Assembly (NCBI RefSeq): GCF_910592395.1
Contig: NC_088309.1
Coordinates: forward strand, 13,768,599 to 13,832,598
Direction: 5' to 3'
DNA length: 64,000 bases
DNA from: Lineus longissimus
Taxonomy: Eukaryota > Nemertea > Pilidiophora > Heteronemertea > Lineidae
The notes beneath the pieces were generated by a model. It ran no database searches and was not told the origin of the DNA. It worked only from the letters and a program-made list of their open reading frames with translations. A program made the position numbers and the translations under genes. This document shows, piece after piece, positions 12,036-22,612 of this stretch; position 1 is the first letter of the stretch; each line of letters opens with the position of its first letter.

Positions 12036-12650
12036 CAATCGAGTAGTGTCACAATTTAGCATTACTTAAGATGTATTGTATCAAACAAACTAAGGCTACA
12101 ACTACATTGTCTGGCCGGATGGTGTCCGTCGGCTACCACCCACAAGCTTTTGACTTTTCGACATTCAGTTATGGGCTGAAATTTTTCTGTCCAGTTTTTC
12201 ATACATAATTTCTTCACAGTGGATTGAAACTCTTTCTTCTGGAGACAGGCATGACATTTTTACAGATGAATAAATGATACATTAAGTACATGATTTGCTA
12301 CAAAAACTCCTATGTCTTAGTCTTGTAATACATTGTGTACATTTCAAGAATTGAAGGTCCCTGGTAGCATAACTGGGCACAGAAAAAACGTGACGTAGCC
12401 GAAAATCACCACCTGATGTCTGGCGTAGAAAATTTCGGTGGTACGGTATTAGCATAACACCAATTGATAACATTCCTAGAACTGGGTACATTCCTTCCTT
12501 CACATTGCTTTGTGACAGAATATCCTTTAATATTGCATGTGCTGTGCCAGTATAAAACATTGAAAAGTGGTTTTCAATTTCATCATCAATCAATTTTGCA
12601 GTCTGTTCAAAATTTGAATGATTTTCAACCTGAATCACTTTCACTTTCAG
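12036..12650. other. No recognisable gene; presumed intron of the 4E-T homologue
   Basis: Unique-looking sequence before exon A. A polypyrimidine-rich acceptor precedes 12651 (CACTTTCAG). The minus-strand ORF at 12695-12282 overlaps the exon and is taken as a shadow. Confidence 0.45.
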
Positions 12651-12778
12651 TGTTTGGCCAACAGCCTCCAATGCATCTGAATGCACCTTCTCCAATTCAT
12701 CCCTCTGGTCAGGCTTCTCCGTCTAAGACGCCTGTTGCTCAACAGAATCTCTCCGTCAATACACTGCAGGTTAACTCC
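12651..12778 (+). CDS. EIF4ENIF1: 4E-T (EIF4ENIF1) homologue, exon A
   Basis: Acceptor TTTCAG at 12645-12650 and donor GTAAGT at 12779. The exon starts in phase 1 (two bases complete a codon) and gives 42 codons ending in phase 0. The peptide is rich in Pro, Gln and Ser (FGQQPPMHLNAPSPIHPSG, then SPSKTPVAQQN), as expected of the long disordered part of 4E-T. A weaker donor GTTAAC at 12770 would shift the phase and does not fit the next exon. The exon alone would not identify the gene. The assignment rests on its strand, phase and neighbours. Upstream exons with the eIF4E-binding site lie outside the window or were not recognised. Confidence 0.6.
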
Positions 12779-14593
12779 GTAAGTTATCTCATGTTCAGCA
12801 ATTTGTTTTGTGCACCTGTCTACTCATCTTGACCCTCAATATAGTGACATTGCTAAGCTTCCAGACAACGGGCGTCAATACATTGACTAAAAAAACCCAG
12901 CTTGCATATATATGCAATCTATAATTCCAAATGAACTTGATCGGCTCTTACTCACTCATAAACCATTGCTCTACACACATTGGTAACAAATTAGCGTGAT
13001 GCCATTAACCATCTCTATTGCTCAATCAGCAGTTTGATATATTGGCAAGTGTAGCGTTTTTGTGTCTCATTGAAAAAAACACAGTTAACTTTGGGTTGAA
13101 ACTTAAATTTTTGGCTCGCTGTTAGGGTAGTCTATACAACAGCCCCATGTCCGTCGTCGTCGTCCGTCGTGTCCTGTGGTACGTTTCTTAACCCCTAGTG
13201 CTATGACCTTGAAACTTTGTACACATGATCCCCTAGGTCAGAGGTACTCTGACACTGAATTTCAGTTCGGTCTGGTTCATGACTTGGCCACCAGGGGGCA
13301 AAAACTGAAAACATAAAAAGTGTGATATGTCTCGTATTAATGATCCGTTTTCAATAAACATTTTATGGTAGGTACTCCTAGCAAGGATACATCACATATC
13401 ATGTGGCTTTTTGATTTGACCTACTTTTCAAGGTCACAGGTCAAATCGCGTAAATTGGCCGTTAGGATGTAACTTTGGCACGTTTCTTAACCGCATTGAC
13501 TATTGATCCCAAATTTGGTACATATGTACCCCTTAGTCAGGTGATCTCAGGGACCGAAGTTCGGTCCAATATGATTCACAACTTGACCACCATTGGGCAA
13601 AATCCAAAAACCTTAAAAATGCGATTATTCCTTAACTTCTTGCCCGATTGCCACCAATTTGATATCATGGTTACATCTAACCACTATACAGTATGTGTCA
13701 CACAGGTTTTTAATTTGACCTACTTTTCAAGGTCATAGAGGTCAAATGGCGTAAATTGGCCGTCAGGCCGTAACTATGGACCGTTTCTTAAACGCAATGA
13801 CTATTGATCACACATTAAGTACACATGTACCCCTTGGTCAGGTGATCTCAGGTTCCGAAGTTTGATCCGATCTGATTTGTCATTTGGCCTCCAGGGAGGG
13901 GGCCAAATCCAAAATTCTTCAAAATTCTTCAAAATGCTATTATTCCTTAATTACTTGCCCGATTGGCACCAATTTTGTATCATAGGTACAATCATGTTCA
14001 AAAGTTTATGGACACCAGTTTTTTCTCAATTTTCTCGAAAACCACCGGGCCAAAAATTGCTGGACAACTATCAATAAGTGGAGAAACTTTTTAGGTACAA
14101 GATGAGAATAATTTTGCTGACCGGTGTGATGACATAATGATGCTGCAATGCAATTTCCAAGGGCATATTTTTTCAACTTTTTTATTAACAGACTTTTCTC
14201 TGTTTTTTTTCCGCCACTAACTATCCACCCTGTCTAATAGACATTCCAGTATGGTCAGTTACAGCCATTACCAATGGAAAGGCCTTTTTTCTTCACTTTT
14301 CCACTTGGAATTTCCACCAGTTTTCAATGGTGTCCAAACCCTGATGAAATGGTCCCTCAGTGTTCATGAGCGTTAGGCCATGAATGACACTAATAGTTGA
14401 CATAATCGAGTAATGCCAGGAAGTAGGTGCTTGTTACATAAATGAGTCGTGTCTTACACTGAGGACTTCATTTCTATTAAATTACTTCTCAATAAGGGAA
14501 ATGCTTTTATTGACTTCGGGGTCAACATAGTGAAAGAAGCATAGGCCTTCAAATGAAAGCTATTGTTAGGCAATTTCTGGATTAACCTCTTAA

Positions 14594-15303
14594 CCCTTTC
14601 GCTGCGCCGCTCAAAATTATTTCAATATTGATTCCTTGCTGCCCCCAAAATACTGTAAAAACCAATTTTAACATAGGTAACTTTGAGGCCAATATACAGC
14701 CTGAAGGAGAAGAGATAGAGCTTTGGACTATTGGAAAAGGTTGTTGGGGACAGCATTGACTTTCAAATTATGCATTTGTCAATCACCTGAAATTATGTTA
14801 ATTAACAAAATAACGCTAATTAGTAATAATCAACGAGGAGAAAAACACCATTTTTCATCTTGACCCAGGCTATCACTATCATCCCCCTCGGACCCTGAAT
14901 CATGCACACTTTCAATCCCCATGCACGCTGTGTACATCGGCATTATGTTCAGAATCATAATCACTAATCAGACTCGTCTTCTAACGCCTCGAATTCACTA
15001 TTTCATCAATTATTGATTCTGCAGTTCGTCGAACACGTGACTGAGGCATTTAAATTTGTTTACAAAACTTTGGACTCAAAATATCGCCTAAACTTTGAAT
15101 AAAAACACCGAAGTTTTCACCAAGAAATCGGAAGTTCTAGCGGTAAACAACATGGCAGGACACCTAGCGACAAGTTACTGTACTAATTTGCTATTGAAAA
15201 CATCGTCTGATTCAGGTCTGTCCCAAGTCGCAGTTCTGCGTACATCCGCACAGATCGGAAATTTTTTTTGGTCGCAAAAATGCGTACATCCGCAGCGAAA
15301 GGG
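14594..15303. mobile_element. piggyBac-type non-autonomous element, copy 1
   Basis: Flanked by TTAA (14590-14593, 15304-15307) with inverted ends CCCTTTCGCTGCG. TTAA plus a CCC start is the piggyBac pattern. Copy 2 at 35072-35781 is also exactly 710 bp, inverted, and nearly identical. The minus strand of this copy begins a short coding remnant (starting MPQSRVRRTA, stop after NSRR), followed in other frames by an acidic stretch (SDYDSEH; HDSGSEGDDSDSL). That resembles the acidic N-terminus of piggyBac transposases, so the element looks like an internal deletion of a longer one. The 70-codon + strand ORF at 15095-15307 is kept in both copies merely because the copies are young. Confidence 0.85.
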
Positions 15304-15623
15304 TTAAACATCGTTATTGAGGAAAATGAAAGGATCTAGTTGTGTGCTCATGGGCTGAAAAGAAAAGGGAAGACATGGGATATCTATCTTACAAAGTTAT
15401 GTTTGATGACCTTTTTGGTGAACTACACGACTATCCAGGAGTAATACTTGTCCCCAAAATGTCCAGAATTTTCAGTTCCTGCTATACAGGGTGTTTAAAG
15501 AAATGAAATAAATCCAACAGTTAATTTTGTAATCCACAATGTTCAGAGTATCTGAAGTCTTATCAGATTCTTCGCAGTAAACTACATTCCCAAAGTCACA
15601 GAACTCTTAATATCCATGGCCTC

Positions 15624-16646
15624 TTATGGTTTGTATCTGGTCCAGCCTCCTCTTGCTTCGATAACTGCCTCCATACGCGTTGGCATGGACTCCACAAGAT
15701 TATTCCAGTATCCTTTATCCTGACAGAGGGCGTTCCAAGTGTCCTGAATCCTGGTCCAAAGTTCATCAGTATTTGCGACACCTTCATATTCAATACTCTA
15801 ACCATAGCAGCCCAGGCGTTTTCGATATGGTTCATGTCACAACCTTTTGGTGGCCAGTCAATTACTTCGAAGGGTTGAGTAGCGTGGTAGCCCTGGATCA
15901 TGCGAGCGGTATATATGGGGGATCTGTCGTGCTGAAAGATGAATCCCTCTGAGATATGACGTTGCATATCAGGCAGGTGTGCCTCCAGTACTGATGTTGA
16001 TTGAATCGCCCATGTATCCGGTGCAGAGAACCATTGCCACGGTAATCCATCCAGCATGAAAGGTTAATGCTGTATCGACCACTTCTTTGGCATTTCTTGT
16101 TATTTAGGGAATTGAAACGCTCCCTATTACACGACGACACCAAACTTGACCACATTCTCCGATCTGGAAGACTTTCTCGTCAGTAAAACCAACTTTTCTC
16201 CATTGCTCTACGGTCCAGCGCTGATGTGTGTGGGCAAAGTCTAGGCGCTGTTGCTTGTGACCTTCTGTTAAAACATCTTTTTTGGCAGCGATTCCCCCAA
16301 ATAATCCAGCATCTCTTAGACAGCGCTTTATCGTTGCTCGACTGACAGGTTCTCGGTGTTCCTGCACATCGACTTGGTGATGTTTTGGTAGAAGGAATGG
16401 CTCACGGCGTGCTTCCTGAACTATGCAACGATCCTGTGTCCGGTTTGTAACCCTTGGACGCCCAATCCTAGGCCTGACATCAGTGTGTCCCTCTTCCAAA
16501 TGACGGAGGATCCAATTTTCCACAGCACTTCTACTGCAACCAACCTGATCAGCAATATTTCTATATGAAATCCCTAAGTGACGCAAGGCCAGGATTTGCT
16601 GTTTTTGAGCTTGGGTAAGCTCAACGTCATCTCTAACTTTCCCCAT
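15624..16646 (-). pseudogene. Tc1-family transposase relic, two or more frameshifts
   Basis: The reading frame starts at 16646 (MGKVRDDVELTQAQK) with a paired-type helix-turn-helix (LGISYRNIADQVGCSRSAVE) and the basic GRPRVTNR hook. The first catalytic Asp is in FTDEKVF. After a frameshift near 16060-16105 come the second (FQHDRSP) and the third position (DMNHIENAW, a DDE-type end). After a second frameshift near 15790 the tail reads NLVESMPTRMEAVIEARG up to a stop at 15624. The total length corresponds to about 341 codons, the usual Tc1 size, so only small indels broke it. The intact enzyme cuts and pastes the element at TA. Confidence 0.92.
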
Positions 16647-17787
16647 CTCTAGTTCAGTGACCACACATTTCTTATGCACTACATGTATTTCAATATTTAG
16701 AATGGAATCCGTTCTTATTTTCATAGTTACACAATTAGACAAAGGGCCAATACCTAAGCCTTTCATCTTATCTCCCTATTTGGTCATTGGAACTTCATAA
16801 CTGAAGATTATGATGATTACATGTGTTTGGATGAAACTGACATCATGTGACAACACACACACTTGTTATTCCATTCAAGTAGCTTTGTGAAGGCAGGCCT
16901 ATTACACTTGGCTGCCAGTAGAATTAGAACAAGGGACCGTATCATTGGGAATTTTTGTGTAATGCAGAACCTCAGCGCGAAAAGGCACCAAATAGGAGAA
17001 AAAAGCTCAATATCATTAGAATGACCAGTGATTTTGAGTTGCAAAGCTGTTTTTATAACAAAATGAATATTATAGCGAAAAAAAGCAGAGAAAAGTCTGT
17101 TAATAAAAAAAGTTGAAAAAATATGCCCTTGGAAATTGCATTGCAGCATCATTATGTCATCACACCGGTCAGCAAAATTAGTTTCATCTTGTACCCAAAA
17201 AGTTTCTCCACTTATTGATAGTGGTCGGGCAATTTTTGGCCCAGTGGTTTTCGAGAAAATTGGGAAAAAACTGGTGTCCATAAACTTTTGAACATGATTG
17301 TACATGTACATCGAATTCTAACAACCATTCAGTGTGTCACCCGGGTCTTTTTTGATCTGACCTACTTTTCAAGGTCTCCCAGGTCAAATGTACTGTAAAT
17401 TGGCCATTTTGGGGAAATTGTAATTGCTTGGACCTACATCAAACCTTACACTACATGACACAATACCATGCTCTTCATAATCCAGTTCATATTAGCAGTG
17501 CAGTGGTCATGAAAAGGTTAGTGTGATAGAAAAACAGGCTCACCGTATGTTGCTTTATATACCGTGTACATATAGTCCACATTGCATACGACGGAATGAG
17601 ATCAAATTTTGGTAAGGTGTACAGTAAATTGAGGTGCGTGATATATAGAAAAATGGCATGTATTTCTTCAGTGGTTTTCGCAGAGGCTATGGAGGCAATA
17701 CAACTGAAAGTTCTGTATGCTGTCTGCTAGGCTATTGTCATGAGCACAGTCCTCTATATGCTCATATCCAAGGTGTCCTCTGGTGGC

Positions 17788-18258
17788 AAGTCGAGATCAC
17801 TCGAATGACATTAAAAAATCTGGGACCAAGAACTAACAGCAAGGCACAATGTCAAGAAAACATTCCACCCACACCTGGTTATATCAAGGTCATCAAAAGA
17901 TACAGTGGTGAGAATACATACATTTGGTTCCATCATCAATCAGTATGGCATGATCATAACATCATCACAATACACGTAGAGATACAAGTGCAAAGCACAG
18001 GGAGATTGACTAAAAAAACAGCATGGCAAAATAAAGAACTTGAATGGCAGCTTTGTGGGTGTTAAAAGAGTATGAATTTTGTTTTAGTTATTTTGGGAAT
18101 CTTGGAGTGATACGCAAGTATAAAGCTACAAAATTTTAGGCAAATTCAATATGAACTGGGCCCTTTTTCAGACTAATTCTGTGAGCTAACGCCAGGTATG
18201 AAAAGTATTTCCAGGAAAGAAAGCATGCGCGATGTCTCTACCTTTTCGGGAGGAAACT
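17788..18258 (+). repeat. Dispersed repeat E, copy 1 (uninterrupted)
   Basis: Aligns with 22613-22912 plus 24368-24560 in the same orientation: shared words include GGCACAATGTCA, CACCCACACCTGGTTA, GTAGAGATACAAGTGCAA, AACTTGAATGGCAGCTTTG, then AATCTTGGAGTGATA and GACTAATTCTGTGAGC. The 135-codon ORF at 17658-18065 is interrupted in the second copy, so it is probably not a protein gene. Confidence 0.75.
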
Positions 18259-18482
18259 CCAACATTTTTGAAATACCCAGTGTCGGCGTGGCCCCCAAGT
18301 GATCCACTGAACAAGTTGCATACCAAATACCCAGGATTTTAAGCTGTATGTTACACATCTGCAACAGAAGGTCGTGGCATCCAATCATCTTCATCCAGAG
18401 GAGATGTTTGTGGGGTGGGTCAATCTAACGGAAACCCACACATTGACCATTTTAGCTTCGCTCACAATTTTTAATTAAGGAA

Positions 18483-18676
18483 TTGAACCCGAGGCGGAGG
18501 ACCTTGGTTGAGTTACCAAGACACTCGAGGGTGGAGCTAAAATACAGTCCAAACCCTCGCCTGTCGGCTCGGGTTTGGACTGTATTTTAGCTCCACCCTC
18601 GAGTGTTGGACTGTATTTTAGCTCCACCCTCGAGTGTCTTGGTAACTCAACCAAGGTCCTCCGCCTCGGGTTCAAT
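18483..18676. repeat. Long foldback with a repeated arm
   Basis: 18483-18553 and 18606-18676 are perfect reverse complements over about 71 bases. The spacer repeats part of the right arm once more (TGGACTGTATTTTAGCTCCA at 18570 onwards), so the right side holds one and a half copies. The RNA or single-stranded DNA would form a very strong hairpin. The pieces of ORF on both strands are a by-product of this symmetry. Confidence 0.95.
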
Positions 18677-19232
18677 TTCTATTCTAAAATACCTCAAACT
18701 TAAAAAGATAGGCCACGAAAATAACTTGAATATGTGCGAATTTGGCAAATTCCATCCATCGCCGGCCCGGCCGGAGCGCCGGTAGCGCCGTTGTTTACAT
18801 TATGTAACGGCAACGTTATAGAAAATGAGACATGTACATTTTGTACAGCGCGCATAGGAAGTCCGCATCCGCTCGCTCAAGTGATGCTAAAATCCGCGCA
18901 AATGGGCTATTTGGAGCGTTTTTCTCGGCAAATATGTGTAGTGCTCATTAAAAAACTTAGGGTGGTTGATGCTTCCTTGGCTGATTTGTGTTTGAAGCAG
19001 TGTTTTGAGAGCCTCAAACTTCTGAAGTGAGCTGAAATTCCATTGACGTGACGTGTGCATGGTTTCCACATTTTAGTGCAACCCGAGGGAACTTTGGTAG
19101 AGCATCTTGGTTGCGTGTCCAAAACACTCCGCTCTCAGAACGAGGTTTATGTATTTTCCATTTAAAAGTTGACTTTACGGTACCAAGGTATTTTAGAATT
19201 GCCATCGAAGCACATAGTATACTGTCGTTCCT

Positions 19233-20610
19233 ACGTTAAAGGCTTTAGTGCCTGACTATCTCCGGAAATCGTGTGAAATGTTATCTCGACAAGCTGTTCA
19301 AGTAGTTGTGGCTGCTGCGCATGTGCACCAGTGGCAAAAGTGCTCGCCGCTTTTGTCGATATCGACTGACGTCGACATTAGCAGGCGAAATAGTGCTCAG
19401 TTAATTCAGTGATGTTCACAGTTTTTGATGTCACACTACGCTTGTAAACAATCTGGAATGTTTTATGATACTTCTTTGCCATGATTCTGTCAGTTATTTT
19501 GATGGAATTGAGCGAAATGAAAAATATTGAATTGATATCGCATATTTTTTTAAGAAGACAGTCAGGACAGTTTTCTACAAACCACGGTGAGTGTGAATTT
19601 TCGTGATAGTAATCGTCCATCAAATAGTGTAAAAACACTGCATCAGACAATTAACCCATCAGAGGCCAAGAAAATGGTGTTAAGAAATTATATTTGTGGT
19701 ATTAGTTTGGGTGATTATGGGGAGAACATGCATCTTTTGAAGCAAACTTGTCACGGTATAGCAGGTTTTGTGTTTTGAGATTTAGTGAATCCTCGACTTG
19801 GAATATTAGTCGGTGCAAAGTGTGGTTGTGTCAAAACCACCCGACATATCTCTCGCGGGGTGAAATTATAGTTGAACAACAAAATGGTGATAATTTTTAG
19901 CTGAGTTTGTCAGAATTTATCCCTTGTGATGATCCATAAGTTCGGTGATATCGACAATGGCCGATTGCCATTCAACAAAATAGCGAATTCCGACCAGAAC
20001 TTTTCATCACAAATGTGCATTCAAAACGCATATGAATGACTCATAATCAACCAGGCTCCGCTCATAGTATATACACTCACTGAAAATAATTGCTGAAACC
20101 TCTGTAAACATGTCATGAGTTCTGAAATCCTCCTTTCTAAAGGTCATTTTCATCTCCCTCAATCACCCCTGTAGAAATGTACTGTATAGCCTGTATCAGC
20201 AGTGTGTATGACTGGTAAATGTACACACAGTATTCAAACCTGCTAAATCATCATCTTCAAAGGTATTTAATCAATATTCTCAATCATATCAATCAAGTTC
20301 CGTGATGATTAGCACCTAAGTAGTGTCTGTTGGTCTTATATAACTTCGTAAGCAAAGTAAAATTTTTTCTCAATGTTTTACAGGTATGATCCACTGCTGC
20401 ATTTCAGCGTGTTCAATGACCATATCACAGACACAGATGACTGAGAGTGAGAGGAGCTCAGCATCACTCATAGAAATGAACACTTTGCACCTCCAACGAC
20501 TTTTCAACATCAGTGCTCACTCTTTCATCAGAAGAACTAGTCGACTCAGTATTTCATTCTATTTCTGTCACTGTAATACTTATAACTCAATAAAGAAAAT
20601 ATTATGTCAG
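19233..20610 (+). repeat. Dispersed repeat D, copy 1, gene-like
   Basis: About 1.4 kb that returns in direct orientation at 40757-43210. Conserved blocks carry splice-like words (CCACGGTGAGTGTG near 19584; a TTTTACAG/GTATGATCC acceptor near 20384) and an AATAAAG polyadenylation-like signal (20588). No frame stays open through both copies. It could be a duplicated non-coding transcription unit, a decayed gene fragment or a retro-element without a recognisable protein. Confidence 0.6.
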
Positions 20611-20624
20611 TATGTTTCCCTTCT

Positions 20625-21610
20625 GCTCTATAACTTCTGAACGACAAAATATTTTGGATTGAAATTTGGTGTGCTGATAAAGGGTGGGCCAAAGGTGTGT
20701 CGCGTCGAAAAATCAGCCGAGTTTGATTCTCCATTTGGCAAGTGTTAGAACTCGCTTAATATTCGTCTGTTCTTTACCATATTTTTATGGTAGACTAAGC
20801 TAACATAGATACACAATATGTCATCCGGATTGTTAGTTTCATCTATTTTTCTGTCCTATAGAAAAATCCTTCCTGAAAATCATGAAAATTCCCTTCCGCT
20901 TGGTAACTTCTGAATGACAAAATATTTTGGATTGAAATTTCGTGTGCTGATAGAAAGCAGGTCAAAGGTATGTCGCGCCGAAAAATCGGCCGAGTTTGAT
21001 TCTTGATTTGAACACCAGGGGGCCAAAACCAAAAAACACATATAAAGTACCTTTACCAATTTTTTATGGTAGACTAAGCCAACAAAGGTACATGATAGAT
21101 GACACAGGTTTTTAGTTTCATCCATTTTTCTGCCCTGTAGGGGGCACTTCCTGAAAATCATGAAAATTCCCTTCCGCTTTGTAACTTTTGAACGACAAAA
21201 TATTTTGGATTGAAATTTCGTGTGCTGATAGAGGGTGGGCCAAAGGTGTGTCGCGTCGAAAAATCGGCCGAGTTTCATTCTCAATTTGGCCACCAGGGGT
21301 CAAAAACCAAAAACACAAAGTGTTAGAACTCGCTTAATATTTCTCTGATCTTTACGAAATCTTTATAGTAGACTAGACTAACAAAGGTACATGATATATC
21401 TCTCGAGTTTTGAGTTTCATACATTTTTCTGCCCCATAGGGGGCACTTCCTGAAAATCATGAAAATTCCCTTCCGCTCTGTAGCTTCTGAACGACAAAAT
21501 ATTTTGGCTTGAAATTTGGTGTGTCACGTTACTGAATCGGCCGAGTTCGATTCTCGACTTGGCTACCAAGGGCCGAAAAACCAGTGCAGTGCAGTGCTGT
21601 GTTACCAGTA
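20625..21610. repeat. Family B tandem repeat, about 3.6 units of about 270 bp
   Basis: Each unit contains GAACGACAAAATATTTTGG, GGTGTGTCGCGTCGAAAAAT, CGGCCGAGTTTGATTCT, a CCACCAGGGG-like site, TTAGAACTCGCTTAATATT, and GCACTTCCTGAAAATCATGA. Units start near 20630, 20905, 21180 and 21475. The second family B element is at 63061-63660, with a GTCCCCC/GGGGGAC hairpin at its start. Confidence 0.9.
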
Positions 21611-22077
21611 GCCTTACCACGCTTCATGCTGATTTGATGAGTAAATCATGTGTAGCAGTGTATTCATGTACATACATGACGTGTTGACAAATTTCATTGG
21701 TATAACAGCCATTTTTTTCTTTGGTTACCTTTGTTTTTTCTGATTTTATTTCTCTCCAAACTATTTAAATCAGATTCACAATATGCATGTTCTATCTATA
21801 GTCGCAGTTGACAAGTTCACGATTTTACTTGATCTGATGCATTGGAGCATCAGACAACCCCGATTTAAATGAAATTTCATAGATGGATTCATACCAGTGA
21901 CTTGTGAGTCCTTTCAATCCATAGACAGAGTGAGTCTCTTCCAATATCCTGCGCATTGTTAAATACAGTGCCGCCACAAATTCTTGTACTCTATCACATC
22001 TGCTGTTTTTGTTCCTTACGTTCAGCTTTAATTACAGATGGCATAGCAACCATCCATTTGGTATGCACACATGCACA

Positions 22078-22102
22078 CCCCCCCCCCCCCCCCCCCCCCC
22101 CC
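22078..22102 (+). repeat. Homopolymer of 25 C
   Basis: An uninterrupted run of C within CACA..CATAG. Such runs are unstable, so the length may be a sequencing or assembly estimate. Confidence 0.95.
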
Positions 22103-22612
22103 ATAGACAATTTTATTACAAGAATGTACAGGAGTACACTTTTATAGGCCGAAATTCATACACCCTCTCTGTGCTTGCATACTAAGTGGATGGCCCCATA
22201 GTCAGAACATGTCTTAATGTATGATTGTGACCATTTCATGTTTGAACATCCATTGACACAGTCACAGTCTGACACAGTCTCAAGTTAGACTGCTGAGAGA
22301 GGTTTTATACAGACTGTATAAAAACTCCCTCCACTGCCACACCATTTACTTTTAAAACAGAGCATGCCTCTTCCACATTTTCAAAATGACCCCCTCCCCC
22401 CATGGAAGGAACGCTACCAAGGATTAGATCTTGCAACTCCTCCCCCAAATTTCCTACCTGATGATCGATATCCCTAAAATGGGACACCCAACTGAACCAT
22501 AAACTTCAGTCAATGACAGCCAACAACACCACACGGATTCAAACTACACATTTTTCAAAAAACACCCAACAGCGACAGGGGACATTCAGTGCTATGCTAG
22601 AGGTCGTGTGGT

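Larger units (their letters stand above)
13989..17300 (-). mobile_element. Tc1/mariner transposon with about 220-bp terminal inverted repeats
   Basis: Both ends read TA then CAATCATGTTCAAAAGTTTA (right end as reverse complement), and similarity continues inwards for about 220 bases (13989-14210 against 17080-17300) with a few per cent differences. TA at 13987-13988 and 17301-17302 is the target duplication. The interior holds a minus-strand transposase relic (15624-16646) and, nested in the left half, a 710-bp piggyBac derivative. Inverted repeats this long belong to the IR/DR-like subset of Tc1 elements. Confidence 0.92.
13107..17440 (+). repeat. Family A element, copy A2 (several units, interrupted by Tc1)
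   Basis: Begins TTTTTGGCTCGCTGTTAGG with a (GTC)-rich leader at 13147-13178. Unit starts (CGTTTCTTAA) fall near 13187, 13481 and 13783. Unit 1 holds TGGCCACCAGGGGGC at 13285-13299 and a DR1 pair of AGGTCA at 13431-13443. Unit 2 ends with a DR3 pair at 13730-13744. Unit 3 is cut at 13988 by the Tc1 element and resumes at 17301 with CATGTACATCGAATTCTAA and AAGGTCTCCCAGGTCAAAT. Compared with 13650-13745, the join is continuous except for one duplicated TA. Confidence 0.85.

Noticed and set aside
12282-12695. 137-codon minus-strand ORF overlapping exon A
   Set aside because: No recognisable domain. It is antisense to an exon with good splice sites and phase.
15095-15307. 70-codon ORF identical in two places (also 35068-35280)
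   Set aside because: The identity follows from the two recent copies of one 710-bp element. The ORF runs into the terminal inverted repeat and has no protein features.
17658-18065. 135-codon + strand ORF as a gene
   Set aside because: It lies in dispersed repeat E, and the sister copy at 22613 has stops and a gap in the same region.
22078-22102. 25-base C run as an i-motif or G-quadruplex regulator
   Set aside because: An isolated homopolymer with no promoter context. Length may be a sequencing estimate.
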